This document shows positions 1 to 9,332 of a stretch of DNA of 64,000 nt, one piece after another; within the stretch, counting starts at the first letter, position 1; every line of letters begins with the position of its first letter. The position numbers and the translations under genes were made by a program. A model generated the notes under the pieces. The model was not told the DNA's origin, did no database searches, and saw only the letters and a program-made list of their open reading frames with translations. Source of the stretch: Pseudomonas oryzihabitans (GTDB lineage Bacteria > Pseudomonadota > Gammaproteobacteria > Pseudomonadales > Pseudomonadaceae); the NCBI RefSeq assembly GCF_006384975.1, contig NZ_CP021645.1, positions 958,001 through 1,022,000 on the forward strand. Direction: 5' to 3'.

Positions 1-788
1 TCACCGGGGTCATCGGCTCCATGTGCTGGCCCATGAGTTTCCAGCGTATCTACACCGCCAGCGGCGTACGGTCGGTGAAGAAGGGCACGGTCTACACCAT
101 CCTGCTGGTGGGCGGTTTCTACGGCATCCTGATGCTGTTCGCCGCCGCGGTCAGCCAGGACCCGAACGTGGCGGCTCATCCGCAACAGGGCTGGTTCCTG
201 GCGCTGTTCGACATCGGCGGCCCCTGGCTGTTGGCCCTGGCCATCGCCATCGTCCTGGCCGCGAGCATCGGCCACGTCGACGGCTGCGTGCAGGTCTGCG
301 GCGTGCAATTCGCCAACGACCTCGCCACCTGGACCACGCCGCGCACCGACCGCCAGCTCACCGCGCTGGCCAAGGGTGGGATGATCGTCTTCATCGCCGC
401 CGCCGCGGTGGTGGCCTATCTGACGTTCAACTACTCGCGCCTGCAACTGCTGGCGCAGATCTCCTACCAGGGCATCATCCAACTGGCCGTACCGCTGTTC
501 TTCGGGATCTTTACCCGCTGGGGTAACAAGCAGGGCGCCATACTCGGCATGCTCACCGGGATCCTCATCGCCATCGTGCTGACCGTTATCTACCCGGACG
601 ACATCGCCGTGCTCGGCTCGCTCACCAGCGGCATCGTCGGGGTGATCTTCAACGCCCTGGTGTTCGTCGGGTGCGCCCTGGCCATCAAGCCCAGCGAGGC
701 GGAAAGCCGGCGCGTCGCCGAGCTGTTCGAGCTCGGCGTGGCTTCGCGTTCGGCTGCCAAGGGCGCCGTTGCACCAGCCATGGGCTAG
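1..788 (+). CDS. Sodium:solute symporter (SSS family), C-terminal part
   Basis: The reading frame is open from the left edge, so the gene begins upstream of the window; about 261 C-terminal residues are visible. The product is an integral inner-membrane protein with at least six hydrophobic helices, separated by short loops such as the one with NDLATWTTPRTDRQL, and it ends in a hydrophilic tail. The helix pattern and the motif LAQISYQGIIQLAVPLFFGI are typical of the C-terminal half of SSS-family cation/solute symporters. The substrate cannot be told from this half. Its stop codon overlaps the stop of the convergent allophanate hydrolase gene by four bases (CTAG), so no terminator separates them. 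It may import a nitrogen compound, but that rests only on position. Confidence 0.8.
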   Translation, partial: TGVIGSMCWPMSFQRIYTASGVRSVKKGTVYTILLVGGFYGILMLFAAAVSQDPNVAAHPQQGWFLALFDIGGPWLLALAIAIVLAASIGHVDGCVQVCGVQFANDLATWTTPRTDRQLTALAKGGMIVFIAAAAVVAYLTFNYSRLQLLAQISYQGIIQLAVPLFFGIFTRWGNKQGAILGMLTGILIAIVLTVIYPDDIAVLGSLTSGIVGVIFNALVFVGCALAIKPSEAESRRVAELFELGVASRSAAKGAVAPAMG

Positions 789-2581
789 ATAGAGCGCGCC
801 AGCCAGGCGCGCCAGCCGCCGTAAGCCGTGATGTCCTCGGCCCCCGCCAGGCCATAAGGCTCGCAGATGAAGCCGGTTTCCCAGCTGCCGTCGGCCAACT
901 CCACCTTGCCCAGGCCGAGCGGGGCGGGGATGCCGGCGAGGAAGCTGCCCAGTTCGCTGCTGGGCAGTTCCCAGACCTCCACCTCGATGGCCGCGCCGTC
1001 CTGCTCGACTCTCACCATGCCGGGCCGCAAGGGCGGTCCGCCAGCCAGGGCGTAAAGGCGATAGCGTGGGGCGCTCTTGGTCAGGGCCAGGCGGCGGGCG
1101 CCACGGGCGAGCAGTTGGCCGTTGAGCGGTAGGCCCTGCAGATGGGCGCCGCAGACCACCAGACGGGTGCGATCATGGCGCGCGGCGCGAGTGGGCAGGC
1201 TGGCGTTCGGCAGATTGCCGCCCACCAGCGGCAGGCCCTGGCTCTCTTGCAGCGCCGCCGCCAGGCTGAGCAGGTACTGGTCGGTGAAGACCCGGCCGAA
1301 CAGCGTCACGCCCCAGGGCAGGCCGTTGCTCATCACCCCGGCGGGTACCGCCACCGCCGCATAGTCCAGCAGGTTCATGAAGTTGGTGTAGTAGCCGAGG
1401 TCGGCGTTGCGCGCCACCGGCTCGGCGGCCAGCTCCGCCAGGGTGACCGGCCGGGGATAGGTGGGGGTGAGCACGCAATCCAGCTCGGCCAGCAGTGCAT
1501 CGCACTGGGCCTTTAGCGCCTGCAGCCGGTAGCCGGCGCGGAAGGCGTCCACCGCCGAGGCACCGGGCGCCTTTTCCAGCACGGCGCGGATCACCGGCAG
1601 CACCGCCTCCGGATCGGCTTCGATCAGGGCTCCGGCCACGCTGTAGCGCTCGGCTACCCAGGGGCCCTCGTAGAGCAGGCGGGCGGCTTCCAGAAAAGGC
1701 GTGAGATCGAGCGGCACGGCTTCACCACCCAGGGCTTCCAGCTGGGCCTTGGCCGCTGCGAACAGCGCGGGGCTTTCCGGGCAACCGAGGAATTCCAGCT
1801 GGGTCGGCACGCCGAAGCGGAAGGGGCGTGGGCGGCCGAAGGCGCTGGCGTCGTTCCATTGCGGATTGGCGCGGCTGTAGGGATCGCGCGGGTCGGGCTG
1901 GGCGCCCAGGGCCAGCAACTCGCTGGCCTCCAAGGCGGTGGCGGTAAAGAAGGTCACGCAGTCGAGGGTCTGGCAGGCCGGTACCACGCCAGCGGTGGAC
2001 AGCAGCCCCTTACTGCCCTTAAGGCCGACCAGGTTGTTCAACGCTGCCGGTACCCGTCCGGAGCCGGCAGTATCCGTGCCCAGGGCGAAGCTGGCGACGC
2101 CCAGGGCCACGGCCAGCGCCGAGCCGGCGCTGGAACCACCGGCCGGATAGTCCGGATGGACGCTGTTGCGGCAGGCGCCATAGGGCGAGCGGGTGCCGTT
2201 GAGGCCGGTGGCGAACTGATCGAGATTGCACTTGCCCAGGGGTATGGCGCCCAAGGCCACCAGCCGCTCCACCAGGGTGGCGGAGCGCTCGGGCACATAG
2301 GCGTAGGCCGGGCAGGCCGCCGTGGTGGGGATGCCGGCCAGGTCGATATTGTCCTTGAGCGCGAAGGGAATGCCGTACAGCGGCAGCTCGGCCGGCTCGC
2401 GGCCGTCGAGTGCGGCCAGATAGGGCTCCAGTTCCGCCGGGGTCAGCAGGTGGATGAATAGCCGATACTCAGGGTTCAGCTGCTCAGCCTTTTCCAGAAG
2501 TTCGGCCACGAGAGCCCGTGGCGTCCGGGTACCGGCGGCATAGGCGGCGCGCAGGGTGGCGAGGCGCAGGTCGAATGTCAT
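785..2581 (-). CDS. atzF: Allophanate hydrolase
   Basis: The enzyme hydrolyses allophanate to two ammonia and two CO2, the last step of the pathway encoded by this operon. The 598-residue product has an amidase-signature domain with the Ser-Ser-Lys triad visible: Lys76 in ALKDN, cis-Ser151 in AGGSSAGSA and nucleophile Ser174 in TDTAGSGRV. A C-terminal domain of about 130 residues is typical of AtzF and of the allophanate half of urea amidolyase. I choose the ATG at 2581, preceded by AAGGAAG, rather than an in-frame TTG at 2596 that would overlap the carboxylase stop. It lies 11 bases after the carboxylase gene and is the last gene of the operon. Length is normal for the family. Confidence 0.93.
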   Translation of the reverse strand: MTFDLRLATLRAAYAAGTRTPRALVAELLEKAEQLNPEYRLFIHLLTPAELEPYLAALDGREPAELPLYGIPFALKDNIDLAGIPTTAACPAYAYVPERSATLVERLVALGAIPLGKCNLDQFATGLNGTRSPYGACRNSVHPDYPAGGSSAGSALAVALGVASFALGTDTAGSGRVPAALNNLVGLKGSKGLLSTAGVVPACQTLDCVTFFTATALEASELLALGAQPDPRDPYSRANPQWNDASAFGRPRPFRFGVPTQLEFLGCPESPALFAAAKAQLEALGGEAVPLDLTPFLEAARLLYEGPWVAERYSVAGALIEADPEAVLPVIRAVLEKAPGASAVDAFRAGYRLQALKAQCDALLAELDCVLTPTYPRPVTLAELAAEPVARNADLGYYTNFMNLLDYAAVAVPAGVMSNGLPWGVTLFGRVFTDQYLLSLAAALQESQGLPLVGGNLPNASLPTRAARHDRTRLVVCGAHLQGLPLNGQLLARGARRLALTKSAPRYRLYALAGGPPLRPGMVRVEQDGAAIEVEVWELPSSELGSFLAGIPAPLGLGKVELADGSWETGFICEPYGLAGAEDITAYGGWRAWLARSI

Positions 2582-2592
2582 GGCGGCTTCCT

Positions 2593-5500
2593 TCAATTCT
2601 TGTCGATGACGAGCAGGCGCTGGCCGGCGCGGACCGGAGAACCTGGCTGGACATGGAGGTCGCGAATCCGGCCGCTGCAGGGAGCAAGCAGGGGGATTTC
2701 CATCTTCATGGATTCAAGGACGAGTAGCGGCTGGCCGGCGTCCACCTGATCGCCAGGCTGGACCTGCGCCTGCCAGAGATTGCCGGCGACCGGACTTTCC
2801 AGTGCCTGCTGGCCAGCGGTGAGCGGCGCGTCCGTGGTCGGCTCGGCAAGGGGCTCGACGCTGTCGAAATGCGCCTGGCCGGAGTCGATCCAGCGTTGCC
2901 GCTCGGCGGCGAAGGCGGCTTGCTGGCGGCTGCGGAAGGCGGCGATGCCCTCGGCTTCGCGGGCCAGGAAGGCCTGGTAGTCGGCCAGCGACAGCTCGCT
3001 GTCCTCGATACGTAGCGGCACGCGCCCCAGGGGAAAATCCGCCCGGATGCGCAGCAATTCCTCGGCCGAGACCTCGTAGAAGCGGATCTGGTCGAAGAAG
3101 CGCAGTAGATAGGGCTGGCCCTGGAAGGCCTCGACCTCGCGGTAGCGATTCCACATCTGCAGGGTGCGGCCGACGAACTGGTAACCGCCCGGTCCCTCCA
3201 TGCCGTAGACGCAGAGATAGGCGCCGCCGATACCCACCGAGTTTTCCGCGGTCCAGGTGCGGGCGGGGTTGTACTTGGTGGTCACCAGGCGATGACGCGG
3301 ATCGAGCGGGGTGGCGACCGGTGCCCCGAGGTAGACATCGCCCAGCCCCATCACCAGGTAACTGGCGTCGAAGACGATGCCCTTGATCGCCTCCAGGGAA
3401 TCCAGGTCATTCACCCGACGGATGAATTCCAGGTTGCTCGGGCACCAGGGCGCGTCCTTGCGCACCGTGGTGGCGTACTTCTCGATGGCCAGGCGGCAGG
3501 CCGGATCGTCCCAGGACAGCGGCAGGTGGACGATGCGCGAAGGCACCCGCAGATCCTGGGCATCCCCCAGGGCCTGCCAGCAGCGGGTCACAGTCGCCAG
3601 CAGCTCGGCCAGCGGCAACGCCTCGGGCTGGTAGTGCACCTGCAGCGAACGAATGCCGGGGGTAAGTTCGCGCAGGCCGGGCAGGGCCAGGGCGGCCAGT
3701 GCCTGCATCAGGCCATGGCCGCGAAAGCGCAGGGCCAGGTCCAGCTCCGGCGGGCCGATCTCCAGCAGCAGATGGGTATCGCCGGAGAGCCGGGCCACCA
3801 GTCGTTCGGCGCCCTGGCCGAGGTCCAGCACCACGGGATCGCCGCGCTCGGGGGTAACGGCGATCTCCGCCTGCGACTGCAGACTGCTTTCCTCGGCCAG
3901 GCGTGCCTGCTGCAGGCGCCGAGCGGTCCCCAGGTTCACCGGCAGGAAGCGTACCCGGTCGCCGGCCTTGAGTTGGCCCAGTTGCCAGAGATCGGCCTCG
4001 ATCACCGTGACCGGGCAGACGAAGCCGCCCAGGCTCGGGCCGTCCGGACCGAGGATGACCGGCATATCGCCGGTGAAATCCACGGCGCCCACCGCATAGG
4101 GGTTGTCGTGGATGTTGGAGGGATGCAGGCCGGCCTCACCGCCGTCCTCCCGCGTCCATTCCGGCTTGGGTCCGATCAGGCGCACCCCGGTACGGCTGGA
4201 ATTGAAGTGCACCTCCCAGTCGGTGGCGAGGAAGAGGTCGAGATAGGCCGGGCTGAAATAGTCCGGCGCGCCATGGGGACCGTAGATGACGCGCAAGGTC
4301 CGGGTGGCGGGCAGGTGGGTGGTCAGCGCCTCCGGCAGACGGGCGCCCACACTGGAGTCGTTGAGCCTGTGCAGATGGAGCACGTCACCGGCGCGCAGGG
4401 CACGGCCGCCATGGCCGCCGAATTGGCCGAGGGTGAAGGTACTGCGGCTGCCCAGGTACTCGGGCAGGTCAAGGCCCCCGCGCAGGCAGAGATAGCTGCG
4501 CGCACCCGCACCCTCGATGGCGCCCAGTTGCAGGGTGGCACCGGCCGGCACCCGGAAGGCGCTGTCCATGGCCTGGGGCTGGTCATCCAGCAGGATCGGC
4601 AGGGCCGCGCCGGTGACCGCCACCACGGCCTCTGTGTTGAACCTGAGGGTGGGGCCGGCCAGGGTGATTTCCAGGGCGGCGGCGCGCTCGTCGTTGCCCA
4701 GCAGGCGATTGCCCAGGCGCAGGGCGCGGTCGTCCATGGGGCCGGACGGCGGAATCCCCACCGACCAGTAGCCGAGTCGACCGGGGGCATCCTGCACCGT
4801 GGTCTGGGTGCCGGCGCTAAGCACCTCCAGGGTAGTGGCCTGGTAGCTGAGGCCTTCCAGGCAGCGGGTCCAGGGGTGGCCCTCGGCGAAGGGCGCGGCG
4901 GCGAGGATCTGCCGCAGATAGTCGCGATTGGTTTCCACGCCGTAGAGCTGGGTCTCGGCCAGCGCCTGGTCGAGGCGCTGGCGGGCAGCCTCGCGATCGG
5001 GCGCCCAGGCGATGAGCTTGGCCACCAGGGGATCGAAGTAGGGCGGGATCTCGCAGCCAGCCTCGACCCAGGTATCCAGGCGCAGGGCGCGGCCATCCGC
5101 TGGTGGGAAGTCGACCTGGGTGAGCAGGCCTGGGCTGGGCTGGAAGTCACGGCCCGGGTCCTCGGCATAGAGGCGCGCCTGGATGGCATGGCCCGAGGGA
5201 TTGAGACCCTGGGCCAACTCGGCCAGCGGCGGCAGCTCGCCGGCCGCCAGTTCGATCATCCAGCGCACCAGGTCGACACCCCAGGCCTGCTCGGTGACCC
5301 CATGCTCGACCTGCAGCCGGGTGTTCACCTCAAGGAAATAGAAGCGGTCGGCGGCGCTGTCGTAGACGAATTCAACGGTGCCGGCGCTGCGATAGCCTAC
5401 CGCGCGGGTCAGGGCCAGGGCGGCGGCGCAGAGGGCCTCGGCCATGCCGGCCGGCAGGTTGGGCGCCGGGGTTTCCTCCAGTACCTTCTGGTTGCGCCGC

Positions 5501-6192
5501 TGCACCGAACAGTCGCGCACCCCTAGGGCCAGCACCTCGCCCTGGCCATCGCCGAACACCTGCACCTCCAGGTGCCGCGCCCGTTCGATGTATTTCTCCA
5601 GGAACACGCCAGCATCGCTGAAGTTGTTCTGGCCCAGCCGGCGTACCGTCTCGAAGGCCTCGCCGAGTTCGCTGGCCGAGCGGCAGACGCGCATGCCGAT
5701 GCCACCGCCACCCGCGGTGCTCTTGAGCATCACCGGATAGCCGACCTGCTCGGCGGCGCTCAGCGCGGCGGCCAGGTCTTCCAGCAGCTCGGTGCCTTCC
5801 AGCAGGGGCACGCCCTGGGCGCGGGCCAGGGCGCGGGCGGTGTGCTTGAGGCCGAAGGTGCGCAGCTGCTCGGGGGTGGGGCCGACGAAGGCGATGCCGG
5901 CGACCTCGCAGGCTTCGGCGAAGGCAGCGTTCTCCGATAGAAAGCCATAGCCGGGGTGGATGGCCTGGGCGCCGCTGCGGCGGGCCACGTCGAGCAGCTT
6001 GGCGGTGTCCAGGTAGGTCGCCGCGGCGGCGCCCTCACCGAGGCTGAAGGCCTGGTCGGCCCCGCTGACATGGCGGCTGGCGCGGTCGGCTTCGCTGTAG
6101 ACGGCGACCGAGGCAACGCCCAGCTCGCGCAGGGTGCGTTGGATCCGGCAGCCAATGGCGCCACGGTTGGCGATGAGCAGGGTGGTGAACAT
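2593..6192 (-). CDS. uca: Biotin-dependent guanidine carboxylase (annotated as urea carboxylase)
   Basis: A 1199-residue single-chain carboxylase. Order of domains: biotin carboxylase (about 1-450, starting MFTTLLIANRGAIGCRI, with the ATP-grasp glycine loop STAGGGGIGM), a KipI/KipA-type carboxyltransferase (about 470-1000) and a biotinyl domain with the biotinylation site ESMKME at Lys1163. Proteins of this architecture were long called urea carboxylase, but enzymes encoded next to two DUF1989 genes and a guanidine-I riboswitch have been shown to carboxylate guanidine (P. syringae work by Schneider and colleagues). Both markers are present here, so guanidine is the likely substrate; activity on urea may be secondary. 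The ATG at 6192 is chosen because the family N-terminus starts there and GAGGA precedes it; the longer open frame upstream has no homology. Confidence 0.88.
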   Translation of the reverse strand: MFTTLLIANRGAIGCRIQRTLRELGVASVAVYSEADRASRHVSGADQAFSLGEGAAAATYLDTAKLLDVARRSGAQAIHPGYGFLSENAAFAEACEVAGIAFVGPTPEQLRTFGLKHTARALARAQGVPLLEGTELLEDLAAALSAAEQVGYPVMLKSTAGGGGIGMRVCRSASELGEAFETVRRLGQNNFSDAGVFLEKYIERARHLEVQVFGDGQGEVLALGVRDCSVQRRNQKVLEETPAPNLPAGMAEALCAAALALTRAVGYRSAGTVEFVYDSAADRFYFLEVNTRLQVEHGVTEQAWGVDLVRWMIELAAGELPPLAELAQGLNPSGHAIQARLYAEDPGRDFQPSPGLLTQVDFPPADGRALRLDTWVEAGCEIPPYFDPLVAKLIAWAPDREAARQRLDQALAETQLYGVETNRDYLRQILAAAPFAEGHPWTRCLEGLSYQATTLEVLSAGTQTTVQDAPGRLGYWSVGIPPSGPMDDRALRLGNRLLGNDERAAALEITLAGPTLRFNTEAVVAVTGAALPILLDDQPQAMDSAFRVPAGATLQLGAIEGAGARSYLCLRGGLDLPEYLGSRSTFTLGQFGGHGGRALRAGDVLHLHRLNDSSVGARLPEALTTHLPATRTLRVIYGPHGAPDYFSPAYLDLFLATDWEVHFNSSRTGVRLIGPKPEWTREDGGEAGLHPSNIHDNPYAVGAVDFTGDMPVILGPDGPSLGGFVCPVTVIEADLWQLGQLKAGDRVRFLPVNLGTARRLQQARLAEESSLQSQAEIAVTPERGDPVVLDLGQGAERLVARLSGDTHLLLEIGPPELDLALRFRGHGLMQALAALALPGLRELTPGIRSLQVHYQPEALPLAELLATVTRCWQALGDAQDLRVPSRIVHLPLSWDDPACRLAIEKYATTVRKDAPWCPSNLEFIRRVNDLDSLEAIKGIVFDASYLVMGLGDVYLGAPVATPLDPRHRLVTTKYNPARTWTAENSVGIGGAYLCVYGMEGPGGYQFVGRTLQMWNRYREVEAFQGQPYLLRFFDQIRFYEVSAEELLRIRADFPLGRVPLRIEDSELSLADYQAFLAREAEGIAAFRSRQQAAFAAERQRWIDSGQAHFDSVEPLAEPTTDAPLTAGQQALESPVAGNLWQAQVQPGDQVDAGQPLLVLESMKMEIPLLAPCSGRIRDLHVQPGSPVRAGQRLLVIDKN

Positions 6193-6371
6193 TCGAGGCG
6201 TCCTCGAAGGTGGCGGGCCGTCCCGCCGGGTAAGAGCTCTTGGGGTCGTCCCCGAGAGGCGCACGAAGGTGGCTGATTAGGGCTGGCGCGGATCTCAATA
6301 GCGCCCGGCGCGTATCTCGCAGAAGCGCTGGAGGCGCGGGCGCAGCCAGTGCCAGAGGCGCGCGGTACGGC

Positions 6372-7007
6372 TTAGTCCCATATGAGCACCTCCGCCGGCG
6401 TGGGATTCCAGCCATTGCAAGGGTTGTTCAGCTGCGGGCAATTGGAGATCAGCAGAATGACGTCCATCTCGGCACGCAACTCCACGTACTTGCCGGCGCC
6501 GGAGATGCCGTCCTCGAAGGTCAGGCCGCCGTCGGCGGTCACCGGTACGTTCATGAAGAAGTTGATGTTGGCGCCGATGTCGCGCTTGCCCAGGCGCCCG
6601 TCATGGCCACCGGCACAGAGGAAGTTGTCGCGGCAGCTGTGCATCTGGCGGCGGTCGAGGGCGTAGCGCACCGTGTTGCTTTCCTGGGAACAGGCGCCGC
6701 CCAGGGTGTCGTGGCGGCCACAGGTGTCGGCGACGATGGTCAGCAGCGGATTGCCGAGGTTGGAATAGAGCACGCTGCCGGTCGATAGATAGACCCGCCC
6801 CTGACGTCTCAGGGTGCGCTGGGGATCGTAGCGCTCCTGGGGATTGGCGGCGGCATAGAAGAGGGTGTCCACCGCCTGGTTGCCTTCCAGGTCATGGATG
6901 CGCAGGGTCTGGCCGGCCTTGATTTCCTTGAGGTACGGCGCCCCGGCGGGCAGGACGGCGCGGTAGCTGGCTTCTTCCGGGCGTTTGGTGCTGGCGTTCA
7001 GGGTCAT
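6372..7007 (-). CDS. DUF1989 protein UAAP2, likely carboxyguanidine deiminase subunit
   Basis: A 211-residue protein of the urea-amidolyase-associated (DUF1989) family. The motif [21 protein letters not shown] carries the conserved Cys and His that probably bind a metal. Paired DUF1989 proteins form the carboxyguanidine deiminase CgdAB, which removes one amino group from carboxyguanidine to give allophanate (established for P. syringae homologues). It is 9 bases downstream of its paralogue and about 180 bases upstream of the carboxylase on the same strand. The 180-base gap between this gene and the carboxylase holds no convincing gene. I do not assign A or B subunit identity. Confidence 0.85.
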   Translation of the reverse strand: MTLNASTKRPEEASYRAVLPAGAPYLKEIKAGQTLRIHDLEGNQAVDTLFYAAANPQERYDPQRTLRRQGRVYLSTGSVLYSNLGNPLLTIVADTCGRHDTLGGACSQESNTVRYALDRRQMHSCRDNFLCAGGHDGRLGKRDIGANINFFMNVPVTADGGLTFEDGISGAGKYVELRAEMDVILLISNCPQLNNPCNGWNPTPAEVLIWD

Positions 7008-7016
7008 GGCGAGGCC

Positions 7017-7727
7017 TCAGACGAAGTAGCGGGCGGTGTTGAGGAAGGCGCGCTCGTTTTCCGGGCGCGAGGTGCGGCAGCCCTCGGCCACCTCTGGCGT
7101 GGCGCGCAACTGGGTCAGCTCGACCGGCCGCGGCGCATAGACCGGATCGGGGTCCAGCGGATGCTGCAGGGCGGTGAGCACCACCAGGGTGTTCATGGGC
7201 GCATAGAGCTCGACGACATCGCCGGCGCGGGAATTGCCCGGGACGAAGCTGAAGGCGCCCTCGGCATCCACGTCGACCCGGCTGAACAGATTCAGGGTCA
7301 TCAGCAGGTCTTCGAGGCCCAGGCCCCACTTGGCCAACTCCACCAGCAGGTTGTCGGTACCGTTGCGGTGGAAGCCGTTGCGCAGCTCCTGGTAGCGCCC
7401 CTCGCCGTACCGCTCGGCCACCTCGGCGGCGTTGGCCACGCCGCCGAAGCTGTCGTGCCAGCCGCAGGTGTCGCGCACCAGCGCCGCCAGCACCCGGCCC
7501 ATATCGGAATAGAGGCAGTGGCCGGCGGTGAGGCGGGCGGTGTGCTGGCCCTTGAGGGTGTCGGGCAGGTTCAGGCGTTCGCTACGGTCGTCGGCATTGA
7601 ACAGCAGCAGGCTGACATTGGCGCCGCCCTCCACATCGGTCAGCCGCAGGACCTGGCCGCGGCGGAGGATGAAGGAGGCGGTACCGCCGCCGGGAATGCG
7701 TTCCTGGTAGAGCACGTCGTCAGGCAT
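7017..7727 (-). CDS. DUF1989 protein UAAP1, likely carboxyguanidine deiminase subunit
   Basis: A 236-residue DUF1989 protein, paralogous to the next gene in the operon. It carries the matching motif VRDTCGWHDSFGG and a second conserved stretch GNSRAGDVVELYAPMNTLV. With its partner it is expected to form the heteromeric carboxyguanidine deiminase. It starts 11 bases after the ABC ATPase stop, so the transporter, deiminase, carboxylase and hydrolase form one transcription unit. Older annotation names it urea carboxylase-associated protein 1. Confidence 0.85.
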   Translation of the reverse strand: MPDDVLYQERIPGGGTASFILRRGQVLRLTDVEGGANVSLLLFNADDRSERLNLPDTLKGQHTARLTAGHCLYSDMGRVLAALVRDTCGWHDSFGGVANAAEVAERYGEGRYQELRNGFHRNGTDNLLVELAKWGLGLEDLLMTLNLFSRVDVDAEGAFSFVPGNSRAGDVVELYAPMNTLVVLTALQHPLDPDPVYAPRPVELTQLRATPEVAEGCRTSRPENERAFLNTARYFV

Positions 7728-7738
7728 GGGTGACCTCG

Positions 7739-8497
7739 TCAGGTAAGGGCCGGCCGGACCGTCGCCGGAGCGACGGTGCGAGCCTTGGCGGTCAGGGGAA
7801 TGTCGTAGGTGATGCGGGCGCCATAGGCACCGGGGGCTTGCGGGTCCTGGCGGACCTTGTCGAACACCAGCACCCGGGTGGCCAGGCTGAAGCCCTCGTG
7901 CAGGTCATGGGTGACCATGAACACGGTCAGCGGCCGCTCGTGCCAGAGTTCCAGCAGCAGGGCATGCATGTCCTTGCGAATGCCCGGGTCCAGGGCGCCG
8001 AAGGGTTCGTCCAGCAGCAGGATGCGCGGCCGGACGATCAGCGCCTGGGCAATGGCGAGACGCTGCTGCATCCCGCCGGAGAGCTGGCCCGGGTACTTGT
8101 CCAGCGCCTGGCCCAGGCCCACCCGTTCGAGCAGCGCCGCGGCCTGGGCCCGCGCCTCGCGCTTGGCGCCGCCCAAGAGCCGGCCGAGCAGGGGAGCCTT
8201 GGGCAGTTCCAGGCCCAGGGCGACGTTGTCCAGCACGGTCAGATGGGGAAACACCGAGTAGCGCTGGAAGACCACGCCGCGCTCGGGGTCCGGCTCCGCC
8301 GACAGCGGCCGGCCGTCGATGCGGATCTCGCCGCGGCTGGGCCGTTCCTGGCCGAGCAGCAGCCGCAGGAAGGTGGACTTGCCGCAACCGGAGGCGCCGA
8401 CCAGGGCGCAGAATTCACCTTCGCGCACCTGCAGGTTCAGGCCTTCCAGTACCACCTGCTCGCCATAACGCTGCCAGAGATTGCTGACCTCGATCAT
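7739..8497 (-). CDS. ABC transporter ATP-binding protein (guanidine/urea-type uptake)
   Basis: A 252-residue ATPase of the nitrate/taurine (TauB/SsuB-like) importer family. Walker A GASGCGKST is at residues 34-42, the signature is LSGGMQQRL and Walker B is ILLLDEPF. The true start is the ATG at 8497, which shares one base with the permease stop (TGATG), a sign of translational coupling; a longer frame runs back into the permease gene but is a shadow. Co-expression with guanidine-pathway genes under a guanidine riboswitch suggests that the importer takes up guanidine or a related compound. Confidence 0.9.
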   Translation of the reverse strand: MIEVSNLWQRYGEQVVLEGLNLQVREGEFCALVGASGCGKSTFLRLLLGQERPSRGEIRIDGRPLSAEPDPERGVVFQRYSVFPHLTVLDNVALGLELPKAPLLGRLLGGAKREARAQAAALLERVGLGQALDKYPGQLSGGMQQRLAIAQALIVRPRILLLDEPFGALDPGIRKDMHALLLELWHERPLTVFMVTHDLHEGFSLATRVLVFDKVRQDPQAPGAYGARITYDIPLTAKARTVAPATVRPALT

Positions 8498-9309
8498 CAG
8501 CGAGCCTCCCCGAACCAGGGAAAGGCGCGCCGGGTGAGCAGGCGCAGTCCCGCATCCATCAGCCAGGCGAGCAGGGTGATCCAGGCGACATAGGGCAGGA
8601 TCACGTCCATCGCCAGATAACGCCGCACCAGGAAGATGCGATAGCCCAGGCCATCGGTGGCGGCGATGGCTTCGGCAGCGATCAGGAACAGCCAGGCGCA
8701 ACCCAGCTGCAGCCGCAGGGCGATGAGCAGGCGTGGCAGCAGCTGCGGCAGCACCAGCCGCAGGATCACCGTCCAGCTGTTGGCCCCCAGGGTCTGGGCC
8801 TTGATCAGCAACTCCCGCGGCAACTCCCGGGCGCGCTGATCCAGCTCGCGGATCAGCACCGGCGTCACGCCGATCACGATCAGCATTACCTTGGCCAACT
8901 CGCCCAGGCCGAAGACGATGAAGAGGATCGGCAGGATCGCCAGCGGCGGGATCATCGACAGCACCGTGACCAGCGGTGACAGCGGCGCTCCCACCAGCGG
9001 CAGGCTACCGGCGGCGATGCCCACCACCAGGGCGATCAGCGCGGCGATGCCCAGGCCGATACCGAGGCGTTGCAGGCTGGCCAGGGTGTCCTGCCAGAAG
9101 GGATAGCCGCCGGTGCGGACATCGGCGGTGAAGGCCAGGCGCTGCATCGCATCGGCCATCTGCGCCACGCTCGGCAAGAGCTTGTCGCTGGGGTTCTCCG
9201 CCAGCCGCGTGGCCGAGCCGACCAGATAGAGTAGGGCGAGCAGGGCGAAGGGCAGCAGCACCAGCAGGAGCCGGCCACCGCGGTCGGGATGCCGATTGAT
9301 GAAGCGCAT
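8497..9309 (-). CDS. ABC transporter permease
   Basis: A 270-residue inner-membrane permease with about six hydrophobic helices and the EAA-type loop (ELDQRARELPRELLIKAQTLG) that contacts the ATPase. It resembles TauC/SsuC-type permeases. It lies 23 bases downstream of the binding-protein gene and overlaps the ATPase start by one base. It would work as a homodimer, since only one permease gene is present. Confidence 0.9.
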   Translation of the reverse strand: MRFINRHPDRGGRLLLVLLPFALLALLYLVGSATRLAENPSDKLLPSVAQMADAMQRLAFTADVRTGGYPFWQDTLASLQRLGIGLGIAALIALVVGIAAGSLPLVGAPLSPLVTVLSMIPPLAILPILFIVFGLGELAKVMLIVIGVTPVLIRELDQRARELPRELLIKAQTLGANSWTVILRLVLPQLLPRLLIALRLQLGCAWLFLIAAEAIAATDGLGYRIFLVRRYLAMDVILPYVAWITLLAWLMDAGLRLLTRRAFPWFGEAR

Positions 9310-9332
9310 GGGAGTCTTCCTCGCGACCGGGC

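Noticed and set aside
3292..5526. 744-codon plus-strand open frame inside the carboxylase gene
   Set aside because: Antisense shadow of a GC-rich gene with strong third-position bias; no ribosome site or domain, and the minus-strand frame encodes a known enzyme.
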